Positions 47,015 to 60,118 of a stretch of DNA of 64,000 nt are shown in pieces. The position numbers were made by a program, and so were the translations under genes. Origin of the DNA: Haliclona indistincta (lineage: Eukaryota; Porifera; Demospongiae; Haplosclerida; Chalinidae); contig OZ024787.1 in the NCBI GenBank assembly GCA_964017065.1, positions 12,588,234-12,652,233 of the forward strand, given 5' to 3'. Numbering within the stretch: the stretch's first letter is position 1; every line of letters begins with the position of its first letter. A model generated the notes under the pieces. The model worked only from the letters and a program-made list of their open reading frames with translations. It did no database searches and was not told the DNA's origin.

Positions 47015-47593
47015 GGTGGCGGTGCGCCAATTTAATGAGATTCATAACTTTACAAGTAGCTTTATTTTCTAGCAATGCTATTTTGTACAGGCGTGCTCCA
47101 GTATGCATTGTGTTTGTCTATCGATATACATCGATTATAGCAACGAAGTGTTAGCTAACGTGGAGCAGCGAGCTCGCCCAGTGTAGACCGGTCTGTGGCT
47201 GCTATCTCAAGTTTGGCTTGCTTGCTCCGGAAAGAACTCCGTTTACAGCTAACAAATTCCAGCGCGCACAGACATACAGAGCGATTTTTCGATACTCCTT
47301 TGCTAACGCGGCAAAACAGCAAACCTAGACCAGAAAAAATTCCTTAACAAAAAATCTAGATCGTATTACGGAAATTCGCTCTGTACGTCTGAGCGCAAGG
47401 TGGCGCTGCATGCTGCTGCGCTTGAAGCGCGTCGATCTATTGCTCGACAGTGGAGATAGCAGCCACAGACGCTTCATGTATTATTTCCCCCATACTGTTA
47501 TGTAAATCGCTGTAGTTATAAAGTCTAGTTAATGTGTTATTAATAAAACACACGTTGCGTGGGTGTTGAATATTAACTAAGTGCACCGCCACC
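47015..47593. mobile_element. TTAA-target MITE (copy B only)
   Basis: Inverted ends GGTGGCGGTGC with TTAA on both sides; copy A has one TTAA at the matching point (about 23150). 579 bases, no transposase; piggyBac-like by its target. Confidence 0.9.
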
Positions 47594-47942
47594 TTAAGAC
47601 CATGCAAAGAAGGATCACGTGACAAACTAGACAAGTCACGTGAACTCTAAGAAGTCACGTGCACTACTAACTTGATAGGAATAGCCTGCAGCGTTAGTCC
47701 TAGCTCCTTCTGGCTCAGTTCATTACGATATCCCGCGGAACGGTAGACGGAGAACGACTGAGACTCGTCCAGCTGAAATTCTCTCGTTACCTGCACAGCA
47801 TTCGCAGTGGTACAGCTAGATGAGATCTCGTCTCTGTATTCATCACTAGCTGGCTCACCTTTTCTAGTAGCGTCCTCAGTAAGTCTGAGGAGTTAGCAGT
47901 GATTCGCTTCGTACCGTTCTTGCTCTGTACACGAACTATCAT

Positions 47943-48112
47943 GCTCAGTGGTCTGCTGCTCTGCTGCCCCTAGTAATTAACTTGATTGAAGGCGGGGCTC
48001 GTAAACACATCACGTGATATTTTCAACTGCCCTTTCTTTAGCTAGCTTTCGCAGCAGCCTGAGCCTTTTCTCTCACTTTCTCTATCTTCCTCAACTTTAC
48101 AACAGAACTAAA
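47943..48112. promoter_or_regulatory. Putative bidirectional promoter, NPL4-B / ANK gene B
   Basis: Same arrangement as in copy A, 170 bases, with a 4-base GCTA duplication and few other changes. Confidence 0.5.
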
Positions 48113-51100
48113 ATGAGTTCACAAGAGCAATTGGTGAGTGATGAGTACTAATAATTTCAGTCTCTAGTCAAAACAGAGCATGTTAATTGTCAGAAATACA
48201 CTTTTCATTCATTTGTGATTATGTGTTATTTGTAAGTGTAGCAGCTGTCATTGTTTGATACATGATGTTATGTTGTGTTCACAGAATAAAGAGCTCTGGG
48301 ATGCATGTAGGGGAGGTGAAGTAACAAGAGTGAAACAACTCTTGTCACAGGGAGCTGATCCCAATCATCACAATAACGTGAGTTGTGTGTGATTGTGTTG
48401 AGTCATGTAGTAACAGGTGTGTAATCCACACTACATCAGTTCTCACTCACAGTCAGTAACTGATCATTCATCTTTGTACAGTGTGGTATTGATCACTATT
48501 GACCCATTCCCAATATTACTGACCTCTCTAGTCTCACGGTTTGTCTGTGTGTCACACAGTTTTGGAACCTTAGAATTCTATATAGCTTCGTATTCTAGGC
48601 AAATTTTTGTATGCTAGTTGACATCATAATAGTGAAAATTAATAATGCTTATACGTGCGAAAAGTACTATAGTGTACAGCAGTACAGCCATCATGGTACA
48701 CCTACTGTAGCTTAGTCTAGTGAAATGTATCACAAACATTGTTGAAAGGATGCACACTAACTCCAGTGACTGGAAGTGAAGAAATTGATTATACCCAGAT
48801 AAGAATCTACTCGTAAACAATCAGGCACAATCAGCATCCGTACCAACGCTATAGCTAGACTTACGAGATTGTAGATCATTTTTATGGAAAGCTATAATAC
48901 TGCCGGAAAGGGTGTTGTGAATCAACTTGTGATGGTAGACAGCTTCAGAGTATTGTTGAGTGATGCCAGTTTTTTAGTTTCCAGTGGTAAAATATATCGC
49001 ATTGCAGGATTGGGGCCAAGCCTACGGTACATTGGTACTTGTACTTAAGTACACTTGAGTACAATTTTGCCGTACAGTCCTATATTAGTTTATGGATGTA
49101 CTTGTACTTGAACTTAAATATATACATTGTATCAATGGACTTTGAATATTTAATGTACTTACAAGTACTTGAAGTTTATTAGATGTAACATTGCAGAGTC
49201 AATAGGTAACAGTATGTATTAACCATTTTAAAAATAGTTTTGGACTTTGGGTTTATAAAATAGTGTGAACTGTGAAATGACATGCATAATCATGAAGTCA
49301 TTCCTCCAGCAAAGTTGACAAGCTCAAAGATTAAACTGTACTTGTACTTGTAAAGTCCCAAGGCAAAATTTGCTATGTGCTTGTACTTGCACTTCAGTAT
49401 TTTCTGAAAGTACTTGTACTTTACTTAAATCCTTTCAAAAGTACTTCGCCCCAACCCTGTCGCATTGTTGTTTGTTGTCCTTGCAACTTATCTTGTTGTA
49501 GAGGCCTAAGTGGTTAGGGGTTGACATATCTAGAAGTCTCTGACTCAAGGATAATAATATTATTCCAAACATTTGACTGCTTTAATTGCAGCAGTCTTGA
49601 GTCTTCATCAGTGGAGTACAGTATAAATGAAGCACCAAAGGTGCAGATGCCTCGGTGGAATAACCATGTCACATATATACACAGCAACAAACTGCAGCTG
49701 TTATACCTTTCTGTACAGCAATCACAATGCAGTATAATAGTTATGCAATCAGAAGCCAATCAGTGCTGACCACTAATTCAACTGGGCGTGTCTATAAAGT
49801 TCAATTCAAGTGCACAGCACATACATGAGCGAGATAGCGTCCATAGCTTGCTTACACAATTTCTTTAGAAATACGCTGCTTTCCTGTGACTTATCAGCTT
49901 CTAGGCAGTCAACTGTGGATAGTTTTGTCTACTGAGAACTCTAGATCATCAGCAACTACTGTAGCTCAAGCCGGCGAGCTCAAGCTCGAGCTGTAGGCCT
50001 TCGAGAGAATTTCGCTGGACCTACCAAGCTGTTTTGTAGTACAAACGAACTTACTAGCTGTAAAGCAGTAAGCTGTAAACTGTTTTGTCTTTAGAGGAGT
50101 CCAGATAGCCGGGAACAGCCATCGAGGTAAGCATCTCACGCCATAACTCACGAACAGAGCTTTAGAACCAACAATTTATTAATACAGTTCCGAGCAAATA
50201 GCGATTTCTACCTGTGTTGCTGATATCAGCGCTTAGTTTTTAGCGTCCGATGCGCTATGCCGGCAACGGACAGAATGACACACACAACACGACTACTGTA
50301 TGCCTCGTGGCTCCGCCCACCGAGGCATAACTACAACACTACTTAAAGACGCTTGACGAAGACTGCTGTGAAGCAGTTGAAACATTCGAAATTATAAATC
50401 TTTGGGTTAGAATCATACTATATACTTCTAGAACTTATCTTGTTGTTTTGAGATACCATAGATATTATATACTACGTAACCGGGATTGGAAACAGCCAAA
50501 TATTTGCACATTAGCGCGGACAATCATCGTTGAACGGAAGCGAGCACAGCAACAGCAGAAGTGATATGACCGCACCCACATTTACTGTTATTGGAACCAC
50601 GTGTAACACGACGAAGCTATGGCAAGGACCAAAAAGGGCGCGAAGAGGGCCAAGAAGGCTACCAAAAAGACCCAGGAGGCTGCAAAGAAGACTAAAGAGC
50701 CTGCGGAAAAGCCTAAAGAGGCCGTGGAGAACACCGATGCTGTGGAGAACACCGAAGAGGCTGTGGAGAGCACAGAAGAGACTACTAAAGATACTGCGGA
50801 GAAGACCAAGGACGCTACGGAGAAGACTAACACTGTGACGAAGCAATGCGTTGGTAAGTAGCACGCTGTGCATAAAAATCGGTTCAAACCGTACTTCTGT
50901 TTACTACAGGACCGAAACTAATGAAAGACTCTATCGAGCAAGTTCTTTCAGATGCTACGTTCCAAACTGGAAGGGAGGAAGCTGCGCAAGCAAGAAACTG
51001 CGCCTCTGATTTGTCTTTATGGATCGACAATGATAAAAGCAACCAAGAAGCTTTTGAAAAGTTTTCTACAAAGCTGTACAAGGACCTGTCTGGGCTACTT

Positions 51101-54100
51101 GCAGAAAAATCAACATCTTCTACAAATAGAGAGAAGATATGGAGAGACTTCTTTCTTTTAAGATCATCAGATGCATTCCTAAAACAATGGAAAGACTTTC
51201 TGCAAACAGCGAGTGTGCCAGTAATGCCGACATTTTACCAGTACATCACAGACACGGTATTTCGACTAGTAATGAAAATTGAATACTCACGATCTTGTGC
51301 TGATCCTTCAAAGTCTCCACTTTCACCTACGGAGGCAAGTGCTCTGCGATATGCAGCCGGTTACGTATGTCGTAACATTTCTGGAAAGCTCAAGCGAGCA
51401 AAACACAATTCAGAAAATCAAGATATGATAGCTTGCATATCACACTTGGTTCGAGGCAAGATAGACGATGAAGAACGCGAAGATAGTGAGAAGTGGACCA
51501 TGCTCGTAGATAGAGGAGGACTATGGAAAGTGCGTAATACATTTTTTAAGGTATTTTGTGCACTGGAGGAAGAAATCAGGGTTTCACTACACAAACTGGT
51601 CTCTCAACCAAGAGTCAAATTCAAGAAAATACTAGTTACCCAGTTACTTGCCAGTGAAGATGTCAATTTTCACTGGTCTATTGCTGCTGCTGAATTTGAA
51701 ACTGAAGATACAAAGATCCACGAGGATTTGCTACAGCGTGTAGTTGAACTCTTTGTCACAGTTAGAGGTTTTGCTTTTGCAAGTTCTTGGGTTGAAAAGT
51801 ACAAGTGCTCATCGAAGAAGTCTACTCAAAGATCTAAGGGGTTGAGAGGCAAACTTTACACAGAGAATGCAGACTGAATTTTATGTTGATTATTGATAAT
51901 CTTTGTTTTGCAACAATAATCATTGTATAATAATTATGAGAGTACAAAATTTTGACTAGTAACTAGTGCTTCCGACGTCTCTTGGGGAGAGGTTCGTTAT
52001 TCTTCTCCGTAATCGTCCGTTTCTGAGCATTGCCACGGCAGTTGCCTCGTGAAACATTAGCACAATCAGTGTTGACAACCCGTAAAGCTTGAGTGTTGGT
52101 ACAAAATTCAGCAACGCTAGGGTTTTCGCTGGAACTACCCCGTTGACGTTGGCAACCAAAGAATTTTTCAAGCGGGTCCTGGCATAACTTTTCGCTCAAA
52201 AAGCACTTTACACCTGGAACAGAGAGAAGAAACTGGGCAAGCTCCACGAAGGACTTAACTGTAAAAAATAGTAATAGTAAATAGCTGTCATAATTAGGTA
52301 AACCAAAACACTTACCGGTGATCTTGATTCCGTATCTTGTTGCAGAACTAAGCTGCATCATTCCTTTCTGCTTAGTAGTGAATCCCTTCCTTGCTTTAAG
52401 CCCTCTTTCCCATGTTTCAAAATAGCTCAGAAAATCCTCTTGCAACCACTGTATACATGTATGTAAGCATGTGCATCATATAATGCTATTATGCATACCT
52501 TGAAACGAAAGTCATTTTTACTCCAATATGGATCCTGAAATGGTTTCCTCTTCCGCTTTCCAGTCGAAAAGTTGTTTACATTAAGGCAGTCGAAGAAGCG
52601 ATCCATCATCTTGATGAACAAAACTGTCTCAGATGCTTCTTCACCAACCACAGTCATTATGGCATTAGCAACTGTTTCACTCAACGCCTATTATACAGGG
52701 ATTATAATTAAACAGTAGGCTGGTTATTAACTAACTAACTAACTTGAGCTGCCAGGTCAACTCTCATTTTGGAAAATGAGGACAAGTAAATATGCTCATA
52801 CTTGAGCTTTGGAACAAGGCGAAGACCAGCAACTGTATTCTCAGCGCTAATGTCATGTTGGTACAATTGCTCCAGATGGCTCCAGTCTATTCGCTTGCCT
52901 TCACGCTGTAAAAAAAAGAAAAGTTTCTGTTATGTAACAACATTGCCACTTACCCACAACGGCCTCTTTGGATTCCACCAGCAATTCCGAGCTGTCTTCA
53001 ACAGATGTGGAGGATCAGAAATGAAGTATAGAAATCGCGGCTTGTCTAATGCAAAGACATTGGGAACTTTGTACACAAGGCCCCTCTTCCCTTTTGTGTG
53101 CAATTTTTCGAACCGACGATTAGAGGATGCACCATCACACGTCAACGACATCACACGAATCCCTTGCCTCTCAAGACGTGATATAGCCTCCCAGACCGGG
53201 TCCATGAGAAGTTCTCCAGTTATAGTGCAGCAAGCAAATTGAGCATATGGGAAGTTCATGTCCGTAAACAACCCACGTACCATCAGTACAACCATTGACT
53301 TGGCTAGTTGACGATCAGTACTTGACGACAACTCAAAATCAACGAGATGATTGTTCGTTTCTCCCAAGTCAACAAAGCCAATCAACTGCCCGTCATGCTT
53401 ATCATGCACCAAGTTGTCACGAATGTGTACCTCATCAACAACAAGACCTACATATCGGTTTCGTTCAACAGAGAAGTCGATTGATGATACCAACAGTTTA
53501 TCCACCTCCTCACAAAACCCTATCTTTGCTGATGTGTAGTGAGTGTAGTCTCGCAAGGTTCTCTGTGACGGCAAGACTATACATCCGGACTGTCGTAACA
53601 CATCATAAGCTCGACTGGAGACATGGCGAAGATACAGGCACCAGCGTATAAACATCGGATGCCATCTCATTGACCTCTTATCCTTAAGACCTGATGCTTT
53701 CTTCTGTTCTTCCCAGAAAATATGTTGAAAAGAATTCTCAGGGTACGCCTCTAAAGCACTATCCTCATGCTCTTCAACCATCTCCCTGATGTCACTGTCA
53801 AGCTCTTCGTCTACCTCTTCTTGTCCATCTGTGATCAAGGCTGCAACTCTTTCTCTCAAACGTTCGATTTGCTTGTTAGTCTTTCGGAGTTCAGAGTGTT
53901 GGCGGCGTAGACGTTCATTCTTCTCTGGTGTAGTTAGGGAACTGTATTTGGAGTGACTGCTTGGATGTGTTTTGTCTTCTTTTGATTTACTGATTCTAGA
54001 AACACTGGATGAAAGAGTTTTTCGATGCTTGGTGCAGGACACGCAACGAGTAGATGAACTGTCAACGACAACATCACACTGAGCGTGAAACAGAGATGGA

Positions 54101-57100
54101 TCACCAGTTCTCACTGAGTCAACACACGCAACAACGTGTTGTCCTAAAAACAAGCAAAATTATGGTAAGATCAATAATTATCATTATTAATCATAATTAT
54201 ACCTGTAATATCCTTCATGGTTCCCCTTTTTATACTAGGCAATGACAAGAATCGCTCGTCTGAATTTCCCTCACATCCACGACTGTCATTGAGTTGATCA
54301 AGTAATTGTGAAACATGTGACACTGCAAAAAAATAACATTACTAAACTAGAATATTAAATAACTTATATACCTGAATCCAGCACAGGTGAGATGGTTTTC
54401 AAAACCTCACAACTATCAAGACTGACAGAAACACCACAGAATGAAAGCGAGTATGACAAATCTTCCTTGACACAAATAGAAAAGGCAACTTCTACTCTAG
54501 TCGGTTTTGGTGAACGAGTGTTATATATAACCAGTGTATTATCTGTGCTTTCTGCCTTCCAACCTCCTACAGCATAATAAATATAACATGTACTTGTTAT
54601 TGTGCAAGTATAAACCAACCATGAGTTTTGAGTATTTCCCGGCTTTGCAATCTTCTAAACAACGTCTCAATGGAGGAGCACGGCGCAGAGTCCAACAGTG
54701 ATGCTGGAAGTGAGACTGGTAGCACACTAACATGGCGAAGCGGCACTGAAACAGTCAACGATGAAGGACGCTTGTTCTTCTCGTAATTCTTCTTGCTGCT
54801 GAGTCTCAGTTTCCTGTGACCCTTAGGCATCTAGATTGAGATTATGACAGTAAACACAGGTCAACTGGTCACTTAAAACAAAATCAATGCCAAACAAGTC
54901 TATCCACTTCCACTAACCCACCACTAGGCTATCTGGAAAAACAAACAAATTGCTTGTACTGGACTTCTAGCTCAAGTTACACGCCCAGAAACTCAACCAT
55001 CTAAATACGACTCTCACAGGCATTTAGGCCACACTGCTAGCTCTGATGCGGCTTTAGAACAGCCCAAAACCAGCCATTTCTACTAAACAAGTGATGAGCT
55101 ATACGAATTTTAGGATAACGGGCTAGTGTGGAACTGGACAACTGCTCTAGACGCCCAGAAAGTAGTAAACGCCATAGCACACACATAGAAAAACGGTCAG
55201 AGAAGCCAAATCCAGTTCCGATACGCCCACAATCGACAATTCAGTACACAGTAGCCAACGTATAGGTACAGTTAAGATGCTTACCTTATCATCAGTCTGC
55301 CTTTCTTCGTCAAACGATCGACTTGCTGTAAGGAGTCTTCTCTCTCGTTGACAAAAATCGCGCCTTGGATGTGTAAACTACTACGGTATTGACGGGCCGC
55401 GAGCCAACATACAGCGTGTATTGCTTACGTGCGCTCGTTTCCAATCCCGGTTACGTAGTATATAATATCTATGGAGATACCAATCATGGATGAATCTCAT
55501 TATCAAAATTGATGAATTACATTAGCATGTTCTCTGATCACTTGCACATAGTACTAGTTACAGCGCTGAATTTAAGCAAACATACAGAGCAGGTGTCTGA
55601 CTATCCACTGTGCTAAATTTTTTTATGTGTCTCACATGTTTGAGTCTAGAAAGTTTTGATCTCTGGGTTTTAGCAGATTTCAGATTCGTGCAATGCTATG
55701 TGAGTTAAGCTACCAAACTTGTTATGGTGACAGATTGCATGACTATTGAGTGAACAGATTTCCAAGGCTTTTATTAACTCAAAGCAATACTCTCTCTTTG
55801 TGGTCATTGGGTCTACACAGGACTCTTGCGATTTGTTGGGATGCCGCAAGTTATAGAAGTTGGTTCTGTTGAATCTACTTGTCCTCTTTGGTCTGTCTGC
55901 ATAGTGCAAGCACCAGTCATAGTTGTTCTTGTTGCTGTGACTACCCACGGGTATTCAGAGATTAATTTTATCGTTTGCGTATTATTAAACGGAATTCCAT
56001 CTGATGACCACGTACATTGCTGACAATGAGACTAGTCATATGGTTACATCTTGTGAACCTATAATTGTTGTCACTGTATAATAAGAATATTGGTAGCCAG
56101 CTAGCAGTACATACACTGTTTGATTGGAGTGTGTGAGGTTCATAATAGGATAATATTGTAACTGTGTCTGTCATTGACAATGTTTTATTGTTTTGTTTCA
56201 GTTCCAGCGGACTCCTCTACACATCAGTGCTACTAGAGGACATGAAGATGTGGTAAAGCTACTATTACAACAACCAAATGTAGTTACTGATGCTCGTGAT
56301 GAGGTACGTGTACATTATGGTAACATTTCTATGCATGGTGAGCTAGATCCTCTTGTGCACTAGTGAATCAACAGATAAGGTGGACTTGAAGTTTGTCCAT
56401 TAGTTTTCACTTGTTGATGCCTGCAGTGCTGTAGTTAGTATGATTTCATGTCACATGTTTAGTAAATGTGGTTTTTGTTGTGTATGAGAGTTGGAAAACA
56501 TGTCATTTTCAGGTGGTGGGTTACCGTTCATTAACCCTCGGCGCATGCGCGAGGGTTACGGTACTCAGTTTGTCATTCATTCATTCTGTCTGTCCAATGA
56601 GCTGCAGAGACCATAGCGCACTTCCAAAACTCGGTAAAGGTATGAACAGGCTTAGCACGACAATGGCTTGCAATGTGACTCGTGGATTTTGCTAAAGTGC
56701 TTTCGTTCTTGAGTTATGGCTGGCTCACCTTGCATGACGGCCATCTTAGACTTCTCTGACAACAAAGGCGCCCATAGTTGACTACCTATACTTGTAGATT
56801 CCATCTAAACAGCAGGACAGCTCTGGGGGTGCGTAGACATCTCAAGAAAAAGCCTATCAAAGCCGAGAGCAATGGTTACCTACTCAGTGTTCACGGTCAC
56901 GCCCACTTGACACACCTTGTCTCGGTTGTGGTCAGCACTTTGCTGTCTTCTGGTTAGCAGTGCAGTTTCAATAGCAAGCAGGTTGGCTTTAGCAGCAAAG
57001 CTCCTTCTGCAAACCATAACTAAGGAGCTAACTCTACAATGTGCAACACGCCGAGGGTTTCGTGAAACCTTTCATTTATGAATATTGATGAGCAAAATTA

Positions 57101-60051
57101 TTTTTGCTACAGAGACTGTTGAACAGCTCAAAACTCGCTGTGAATCATCATATCGTGCATCTGTGGATAGCCAACTTGTGAAAATCTGCAAAGCTCAAAG
57201 TGCACCCAGCCTCACGAACACTGTACAAATTTTTCTCTCAAGATAACGTGACATGTAGAGTTAGCTAGTCAATGAAAGCATCTTATTTCAAATTGACACA
57301 GCCTTTTTACCTTTCTTGAGTCATGAGTTATCGTCGATAAACAGAGATATATGTGTTAGTGACCAGCGTATAAAGCATCATAAAAACTCCCCAAAGCGAA
57401 TTTGCCAGAAACACTGTCAATCCCTCCGCAAGATGTTAATTTATCTACAAGTACGTACTAGTCAGTAAACACAGTTCTCTACACACAATCTTAAATCTTG
57501 TGAAAAAATTCTGAACTTGATCTCCGCCATTGCCGTGTATTGTGTAGTATTGTGAGCCCCGCCCTCACCATAGCTTAAAATAAAAATTATTCACAATGAA
57601 TGGTAACCCTCCACATTATTTTGTGGAATTTGTGATTATTATTCAAAGATGATAACAGTAAATCTGTTCTTTTTTTACTATTGTTTTGTACTGGATGGTG
57701 GATTATTGTTGGTTGATCATTGTTACTGAGACACTCATAGTACATGATCATAACATGTTGTGTTTACTTGTTTGTCAATAGGATGGATGGACACCACTAC
57801 ATGACAGTGCTAGGATGGGTCATCCAGCAGTAGTGAAGCTGCTTGTTAATGCTGGTGCTAATATCAGTTCAGTTACCAATGTGAGTACAAAGTGTGTCTA
57901 CATTATGAGATTGTGATGGATCAGAGCATAGATACTACAGTACGGGATAGGAAGCCGCACTTAATTGGGTGGTCGATGCGCATTACCCTTGACGTCACAT
58001 GACGATTACATTTTTCGTCTATGTTCCGTGTATTGTGCTCTCCGTGTTTTAAATAAATGGAGAATCTGTGATAGCACAGCCAAGAATCTACCAAGAACTT
58101 TGCCTTTTTACACGGTCAAAGAACGGCTAGTTGTCTGGATATTTGTTTATTGCACAGCTGGTCCATCCTTCATGAGAGGGTTTGGACCTTGATACAGTGA
58201 AACCTGGCTGCATTACATGTCTAGTGAAATTGATATCATGTCTCTACTGTACGATCGATTACACACGTAATGTTTACAGCAAGTTGTGTGATTATGCCGA
58301 GGTTCTGTGACACTAAAAGCTTGTTTTTATAATTTTATCATTATACGTGTTTTAGAGCTACTCACTGTTGACTAAAGAGTGTAGCAAGGTCATCTGGTGA
58401 CTGTGGTCACTCGTTTGTCGATCGCTAAGCATGCTAGTCATTCCCAACCGTCTGTTAGTGAAGAGGTGTGGTTTTCTGTTTGGTCACCACAAGGTTTTAC
58501 ATGTTACTGACAGAAGCTCATTGAGTGGGCGCTTTACGCATTGGACAGGGCTGCACTAGGCAAGTCGATAGTAAATCATTTTGTACAGATGTCGATTGGG
58601 ACTCAAGCATATGGCTGCAATAGAGAGGTGACTGCATTACTCAGGTGACCGCTAGCTCAGGTTTCACTGTACACAATATTGTGAGGTATTGAGACATGTA
58701 CTATTGCATGTGATCTTGTCAATATTGTGTTTAATGTAACAAGTGAGCATTTATTATCATTTTTGGGTTGGAAACATTCTGTGATATCTCAAAGTAAATT
58801 CTTGAATCAAAAGTTTATTATTGTTTTCATCTATTGAAAGTAGAAGCAGGCGCTGCCTAATGTTGAAGGTGTGGTTTACTGCGCTAAAATCTAGCAACAG
58901 TACGCTGGCAAAAGAATCCAATCACACTGCTACTCTTAATAGCACGGTCAATATTATGGATTCCTTCTTGAATTTTGTGAAAATATGCATGTGCTAAACA
59001 ATTGTCTGACAATTGCACTCTTATGTTTCCACAGATTGGTAACTCTCCACTACATTTTGCTGCTCAATATGGTCATCTTGATACTGTCAAATTCCTTATT
59101 CTACATGGAGCTAACCCTTCTCTCCGTGATAAAGTGAGTGTTATTATCAATTGGTAGTGTTGTGTTGTTGGTAGTTGTATGGTCACAGCTCAACTGATGT
59201 GGATTATAGTATAATGTAGTTATTGTATCTTGTAATTTCACTAGTTTGTTTATTACATATCTCAAGGTATACAATACACTAGTGAATTTATCATGTTAGT
59301 TTGATTCATTCCTCATTCCATACGATGACATGTCAACCCTTTTCAGTTCAATGTGTCAGATTTAGTGATCTTACTAATTTATGGAACATGCAAATATTAC
59401 GAAGTGTACAGTGTTATAAGGAAATACTGTAGGGTCAGTTTGTTGCGGCACCTACAGTACTGCTCACGAGCAAGTTTAGAACTGCACGCACGCAACTCGC
59501 AGTTGCTTTATGTGTGATCGCGAGTGTGTATATTGTATCGCACTCAATGTGGGATGTGCAGATAAACTACAAGTCGCTTGAGAGCTGCTTGCTTCACGAG
59601 TATTAAACACACTAAATTTAAAGAAGCCAGGTATCTGTTGTTATTTTATGCTCAAATGTGTGTCTCACATGCAATGTGTGAGGGTTCTGGGTCGGTGCCA
59701 GCTAAGTTTGACTGATACAGTGATGTATCTATCTTTGCGCATAATGCAGGAAAAGTTTTGGGATTAATTTAATTCACAAAATTAGTTGCTGTTTTATGCG
59801 GCACACCTACCATTACAGCACGATCCAAGAAAGTGTGACAGATGGGTATGTTAGTGTCGTTAGACATTATTTTAGGTAAAAACTGGTACAGTTATGGCTG
59901 CCTCAGGTGCACCTTTTGCGCCGGCCCTAGGATTGACATTTTTTATAAGCATTTGTGTGATTTTATCATTATTGTTCCTGCTACAAACCTTTGTCATGGC
60001 TTGTGTGTATGTGCCGGCATGAGTGTGTATGTGTATGGGTGTGTGCAGGGG

Positions 60052-60118
<67 letters not shown>

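Larger units (their letters stand above)
45498..47942 (-). pseudogene. NPLOC4: NPL4 (NPLOC4) copy B, mostly complete 5' part but broken
   Basis: Ten exons can be joined: 47942-47859, 47790-47672, 47006-46860, 46733-46685, 46602-46508, 46452-46329, 46146-45964, 45894-45820, 45766-45701, 45652-45498. The product starts MIVRVQSKNGTKRITANSS (ubiquitin-like), has the zinc-finger segments (CHHGPQGKCLNC; SGCLDHAPWPAGICTKC) and the MPN-like region ([32 protein letters not shown]). The last two exons are broken. The donor after 45701 lacks the G of GT that copy A keeps, and the final exon has an 8-base and a 2-base deletion against copy A. The C-terminal part (after GYQ) is not seen before the PDI gene, so an intact NPL4 must be elsewhere if the cell has one. 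Confidence 0.85.
50457..55473. mobile_element. P-element/THAP9-like transposon with two genes (5 kb)
   Basis: Perfect 37-base inverted ends start CATAGATATTATATACTACG. The flanking GAGATAC (50450-50456, 55474-55480) is a 7-base target duplication; copy A has the empty site at about 25120. Two divergently oriented genes fill it: an accessory protein (plus, 50619-51877) and a P-type transposase (minus, 54830-51963). Neither shows a stop in the exons I could join, so it may be recently active. It lies in intron 2 of Death gene B. Confidence 0.9.

Noticed and set aside
50510..50890. Minus-strand hydrophobic frames opposite the accessory gene
   Set aside because: Complement of a Lys/Glu-rich coding stretch; no membrane-protein pattern beyond composition.
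53295..53651. Plus-strand frames opposite the P-like transposase
   Set aside because: Antisense shadows; the minus strand carries the transposase motifs.
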